Shown: in pieces, positions 8,160 through 10,594 of the stretch
Position numbering within the stretch: the first letter of the stretch is position 1
Layout of the letters: each line of letters opens with the position of its first letter
Assembly: GCF_000003605.2 (NCBI RefSeq)
Contig: NW_003124880.1
Coordinates: forward strand, 1-10,594
DNA length: 10,594 nt
Origin: Saccoglossus kowalevskii
Lineage: Eukaryota > Hemichordata > Enteropneusta > Harrimaniidae
Reading direction: 5' to 3'
Made by a program: the position numbers and the translations under genes
Notes under the pieces: generated by a model
Databases searched by the model: none
What the model was told of the DNA's origin: nothing
The model's input: the letters and a program-made list of their open reading frames with translations, nothing else

Positions 8160-9447
8160 CTCCTCTTGGTATAAATTACAAGTGAGTGTTGCATGGCTCA
8201 TCCGGTTTAAGATGTACTTGAGAAGATCTGCCTTATTGAAAATAGGCCCGTTAACAGTTCATGAACTTTCCATTGCTACCACTGACATTTGCAGAATTGT
8301 CCAACGAAGTTCATTTCCAAGAGAGTTTGCTTCACCGCAAAAGATTCTGAGTGAGAAACCTGATGCTGAAGGTTATGTCAGTCCACTGCGAAAGTTAAAC
8401 CCTAAATTAAAAAATGGAGTCCTACACGTCGGAGGACGACTAGTGAACGCACCCATTAGTCAGCAAGCTAGACATCCAATTATATTACCTCGCAATCATC
8501 ATGTGACTGAGTTGATCGTTCAACATTACCATGAACAACAAGGACATATTGGCCCAAACCAAGTGTTGTCAGAGATACGACAGAAGTTCTGGATTGTTCA
8601 TGGACTAGCTACTGTAAAGCGTGTGATTGGTAGGTGTATTAAGTGTCGTCGATGGAATGCACAACCCGGGAATCAAAAAATGGCTCCACTTCCTGCAGCT
8701 AGAGTGACACCAGGTGAGCCACCATTCTCCCATGTCGGGATAGATTATTTTGGACCACTGTATGTTAAGTACAGAAGAGGTACCATTAAACGATATGGAT
8801 GCGTGTTCACCTGCCTGGCCATTCGGGCTGTTCATATCGAAGTGGCCCATGATTTATCCACAGATTCCTTTATACAATCTGTGTGGAGATTTATTAGTCG
8901 GCGTGGACCACCTACACATCTCTACAGTGATAATGGTACCAATTTCCGGGGAGCCGAGACTGAGCTGAAACAGATGCTTGCTAAATGGAACCAAGCTTTT
9001 ATTAACGGTAAACTTAGCAGAAGAAATATTCAATGGCATTTTAATCCACCAGCAGCAAGTCATGCAGGTGGAGTCTGGGAACGAATGATTCGTTCGATAA
9101 GAAAGATTCTTCGATCTTTATTAGGGAACAGGTTAGTGGATGATGAAACGCTACTCACTTTCACAACAGAAGTGGAGAAGATTCTTAATAATCGACCACT
9201 GACACATTTATCTGATGATCCAGATGATCTTGAACCACTCACACCAAACCATTTACTTTTGCTACGCCTAAATCCTTGTACGTCGGTGAGTGAAATCATA
9301 GAAGAAAATGGTCATCACAGAAGAAGAACCGAAACTCAACATTTTGCAACTGAGTTTTGGAAACGGTGGGTACGTGAGTACTTGCCAACTCTACTAGAGC
9401 AGCAGAGATCGGTGCAGAAGACACCAAGGAAATACATGAACAAGTAG
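8160..9447 (+). pseudogene. pol: Integrase of pol, copy B, frameshifted from RT and truncated at its C terminus
   Basis: This is read in a different frame from RT because of the extra A near 8157. An ATG at 8131 precedes it, but the first residues are a frameshift artefact. Unlike copy A it retains the CxxC pair of the zinc-binding region (codon TGT at 8635-8637). The DDE core is intact: D codon 8743-8745, D codon 8929-8931, E codon 9079-9081. About 18 codons before the stop the sense is lost: a 256-base deletion at 9392-9395 removes most of the DUF5641-like domain and shifts the frame, ending at TAG 9445-9447. With its core complete and tail missing, and separated from RT, it is unlikely to act in integration. 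Confidence 0.88.
9392..9395. other. Deletion junction: 256 bases of pol missing relative to copy A
   Basis: Copy B reads CCAACTCTACTAGAGC. Copy A has CCAACTCTAC at 1841-1850 and ACTAGAGC at 2105-2112, with 256 bases lost between them. The two-base AC common to both sides is microhomology and leaves the exact breakpoint ambiguous by two bases. 256 is not a multiple of three, so the frame also shifts. Confidence 0.92.
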
Positions 9448-9515
9448 ATGGATGTGATCATTCGATGCCACGTCGTAGTAAAAGCCTACAGCACAAGAAG
9501 AAAATAAAACAATGA
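9395..9515 (+). pseudogene. pol: Residual 3' end of pol, out of frame after the deletion
   Basis: This corresponds to copy A 2107-2227, the basic tail after the DUF5641-like domain, including the original TGA (here 9513-9515). After the deletion it is no longer in phase with the integrase, which stops at 9445-9447. It differs from copy A by two substitutions. Confidence 0.8.
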
Positions 9516-9622
9516 ACTTTTGTTGAACAGAACAATGATTTTTCTTTTCATGTACATGATTCATTTAGTTGTCGGTTCTGCAACTTTAAATTTAGAAAGG
9601 CTCCTCGTGACGTGCGCCTTTC
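9516..9622 (+). other. 3' non-coding spacer of copy B
   Basis: This is the counterpart of 2228-2335, with one T fewer in the pyrimidine run and one substitution. It carries the same CATGTACATG palindrome at 9549-9558. No reading frame of interest. Confidence 0.6.
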
Positions 9623-9630
9623 GGGGGCGG
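9623..9630 (+). promoter_or_regulatory. Polypurine tract, copy B
   Basis: GGGGGCGG directly before TGTGTA, identical to copy A at 2336-2343. This is the likely plus-strand priming site next to the 3' LTR. Confidence 0.6.
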
Positions 9631-10500
9631 TGTGTAAGTTGTGCAAACCTCCCCTCTGATTGGTTATTGATTACATAGTTAGATTCCTTTGTTTCACCTG
9701 TTTGACCTGTGGTGAACTCTGGGCTAGGCAGGCTATTGTCTTCAGTTCAGCATGTGCTTCTGAAGAGTGAAGACGTCTCTGTGTCTGCTCTGAATTGCCC
9801 TGCCGCATTGGGTTTTCTGAAACTTGCTAGGTTTGCTAACATTTGTACACCGGTCCGGGAAGGTGCCACTAAACGAGGTAAGGAAGGTTTTCTTTTCATT
9901 GTTGGCTTCATCAGTATGAAATTATTGGCAGTGATTTGTTACAAGTTTGAGTACTCGTATGAACTCGATTTTATCACTCTTACTTTGGGTTATTATTGCA
10001 AGTCTGTAAATGTTAGTATTCGTTAAGACTTATTTCTTGAAAATTGTTTTGTTATTTATACTATTTGCCACCCATTTTTGTGCCCAAACACATTGCGTAC
10101 ATGTGGTCAGCTGCACGTTTAATAGAGCACATGGTATGCAATGTGTGCTTTGGCTCGTCAAGATGGTTGACAAATATTTCAGTTAGCATTGTTATTTATT
10201 GTTACATATTTTATTTGCCGTATATTTATTGGTTGTATCGCTCGACTTTCTGCACATTTTAAGAGAAATGTATATTTAATTTACTGTACATTTTATGATA
10301 AGAATTGTTTGATTTACTTCGAATATTATAGTTTCCCTATTTTGTTTTATATATTTTAGAACCATATTCTGGAGATGTACTAACTTGTTTTGATTCCGTA
10401 ACGATTGACCATATGGAATAAATATACGATATAACCAGAGTACGCGTTTCTAGTTGGTGGCGTAAGACTGTAATACCTGTGGGAGCTTGTGATGCCTACA
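9631..10500 (+). repeat. 3' LTR of copy B
   Basis: This 870-base repeat is about 1.3% different from the LTR at 2344-3224 by substitution, with a 10-base unit missing at 10014-10023 and a T-run one base shorter near 10075. It starts TGTGTA and ends CTACA. The end is well fixed, since the sequence after 10503 has no counterpart following the other LTR. A recently inserted element has identical LTRs; the divergence here either dates the insertion or shows that the two LTRs came from different copies. Confidence 0.88.
10417..10422 (+). promoter_or_regulatory. Polyadenylation signal AATAAA in the 3' LTR
   Basis: This is the same signal and context as in the upstream LTR (CCATATGGAATAAATATACG), 78 bases before the LTR end. 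It is the likely signal for 3' end formation of copy B transcripts. Confidence 0.7.
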
Positions 10501-10594
10501 TAGGGATATGAGGCCGGAATCTGAGTGGAGATATTCGCTCATATACGGAACCATAAATACACCAATTGGGAAATACTACCGATATTCATACCTA
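10501..10594. other. Flanking DNA 3' of the tandem element
   Basis: These 94 bases are not repeated elsewhere in the window and hold no gene. The first bases (TAGGG) would be one arm of a target-site duplication, but the other arm lies outside the window, upstream of copy A or its source. A short inverted repeat, ATATGAG (10506-10512) and CTCATAT (10538-10544), may be chance. Confidence 0.6.

Larger units (their letters stand above)
2344..10500 (+). mobile_element. BEL/Pao LTR retrotransposon, copy B (both LTRs present, coding region degenerate)
   Basis: LTR 2344-3224, internal region 3225-9630 and LTR 9631-10500 give a structurally complete element of about 8.16 kb. Order of parts: leader, Gag with DUF1759, zinc knuckles, protease, RT, RNase H, integrase, spacer, polypurine tract. 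This order (integrase last, no env) fits BEL/Pao. The single expected gag-pol frame is broken at about eight places: nonsense codon 4184; frame changes near 4986, 5240-5296, 6299, 6384, 6560-6590 and 8157; and a 256-base deletion at 9392-9395. It is therefore non-autonomous as read. No target-site duplication can be tested, because its 5' side joins copy A rather than host DNA. Confidence 0.9.

Noticed and set aside
10506-10544. Inverted repeat ATATGAG/CTCATAT in the 3' flank as the end of another mobile element
   Set aside because: Seven bases with a wide gap in AT-rich DNA is easily chance, and nothing else in the 94 bases supports a second element.

Overview
The window is made almost entirely of one family of BEL/Pao-type LTR retrotransposon in an animal genome. 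BEL/Pao elements are confined to metazoans. The predicted proteins carry the family's hallmarks: a DUF1759-type Gag, a three-finger nucleocapsid, a DSG aspartic protease, a YVDD reverse transcriptase, RNase H, a DDE integrase and a DUF5641-like C terminus. The sequence does not let me name the species. An invertebrate is my guess, not a demonstrated fact. I see no host gene, tRNA, rRNA, CRISPR array or bacterial-type gene.

Layout: (1) 1-2227 is the 3' part of pol from copy A, open across RNase H, integrase and the C-terminal domain and running in from outside the window. (2) 2228-2343 is a short non-coding spacer ending in a G-rich polypurine tract. (3) 2344-3224 is an LTR shared by both copies. 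(4) 3225-9630 is the internal region of copy B: leader, gag, protease, RT, RNase H, integrase, spacer. (5) 9631-10500 is the 3' LTR of copy B. (6) 10501-10594 is unique flank. The arrangement is therefore internal(A, partial)-LTR-internal(B)-LTR, a tandem with a shared LTR.

Copy B is a pseudo-element. Its single expected gag-pol reading frame is broken by a nonsense codon, about six frame changes and a 256-base deletion that removes most of the integrase C-terminal domain. Copy A shows no break in the part visible here, but one zinc-binding cysteine of its integrase is a tyrosine. By-eye comparison finds about 1.2% substitutions between the copies in pol and about 1.3% between the two LTRs. 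The copies are therefore young and closely related, with mutations that look largely unconstrained.

In an intact relative the genes would work as one polyprotein. Gag forms the particle, protease cuts the precursor, RT/RNase H copies the RNA into LTR-flanked DNA, and integrase inserts it. No envelope gene lies between pol and the LTR. I did not find evidence of a new biological system; the points worth a second look are the tandem structure and the pattern of lesions.
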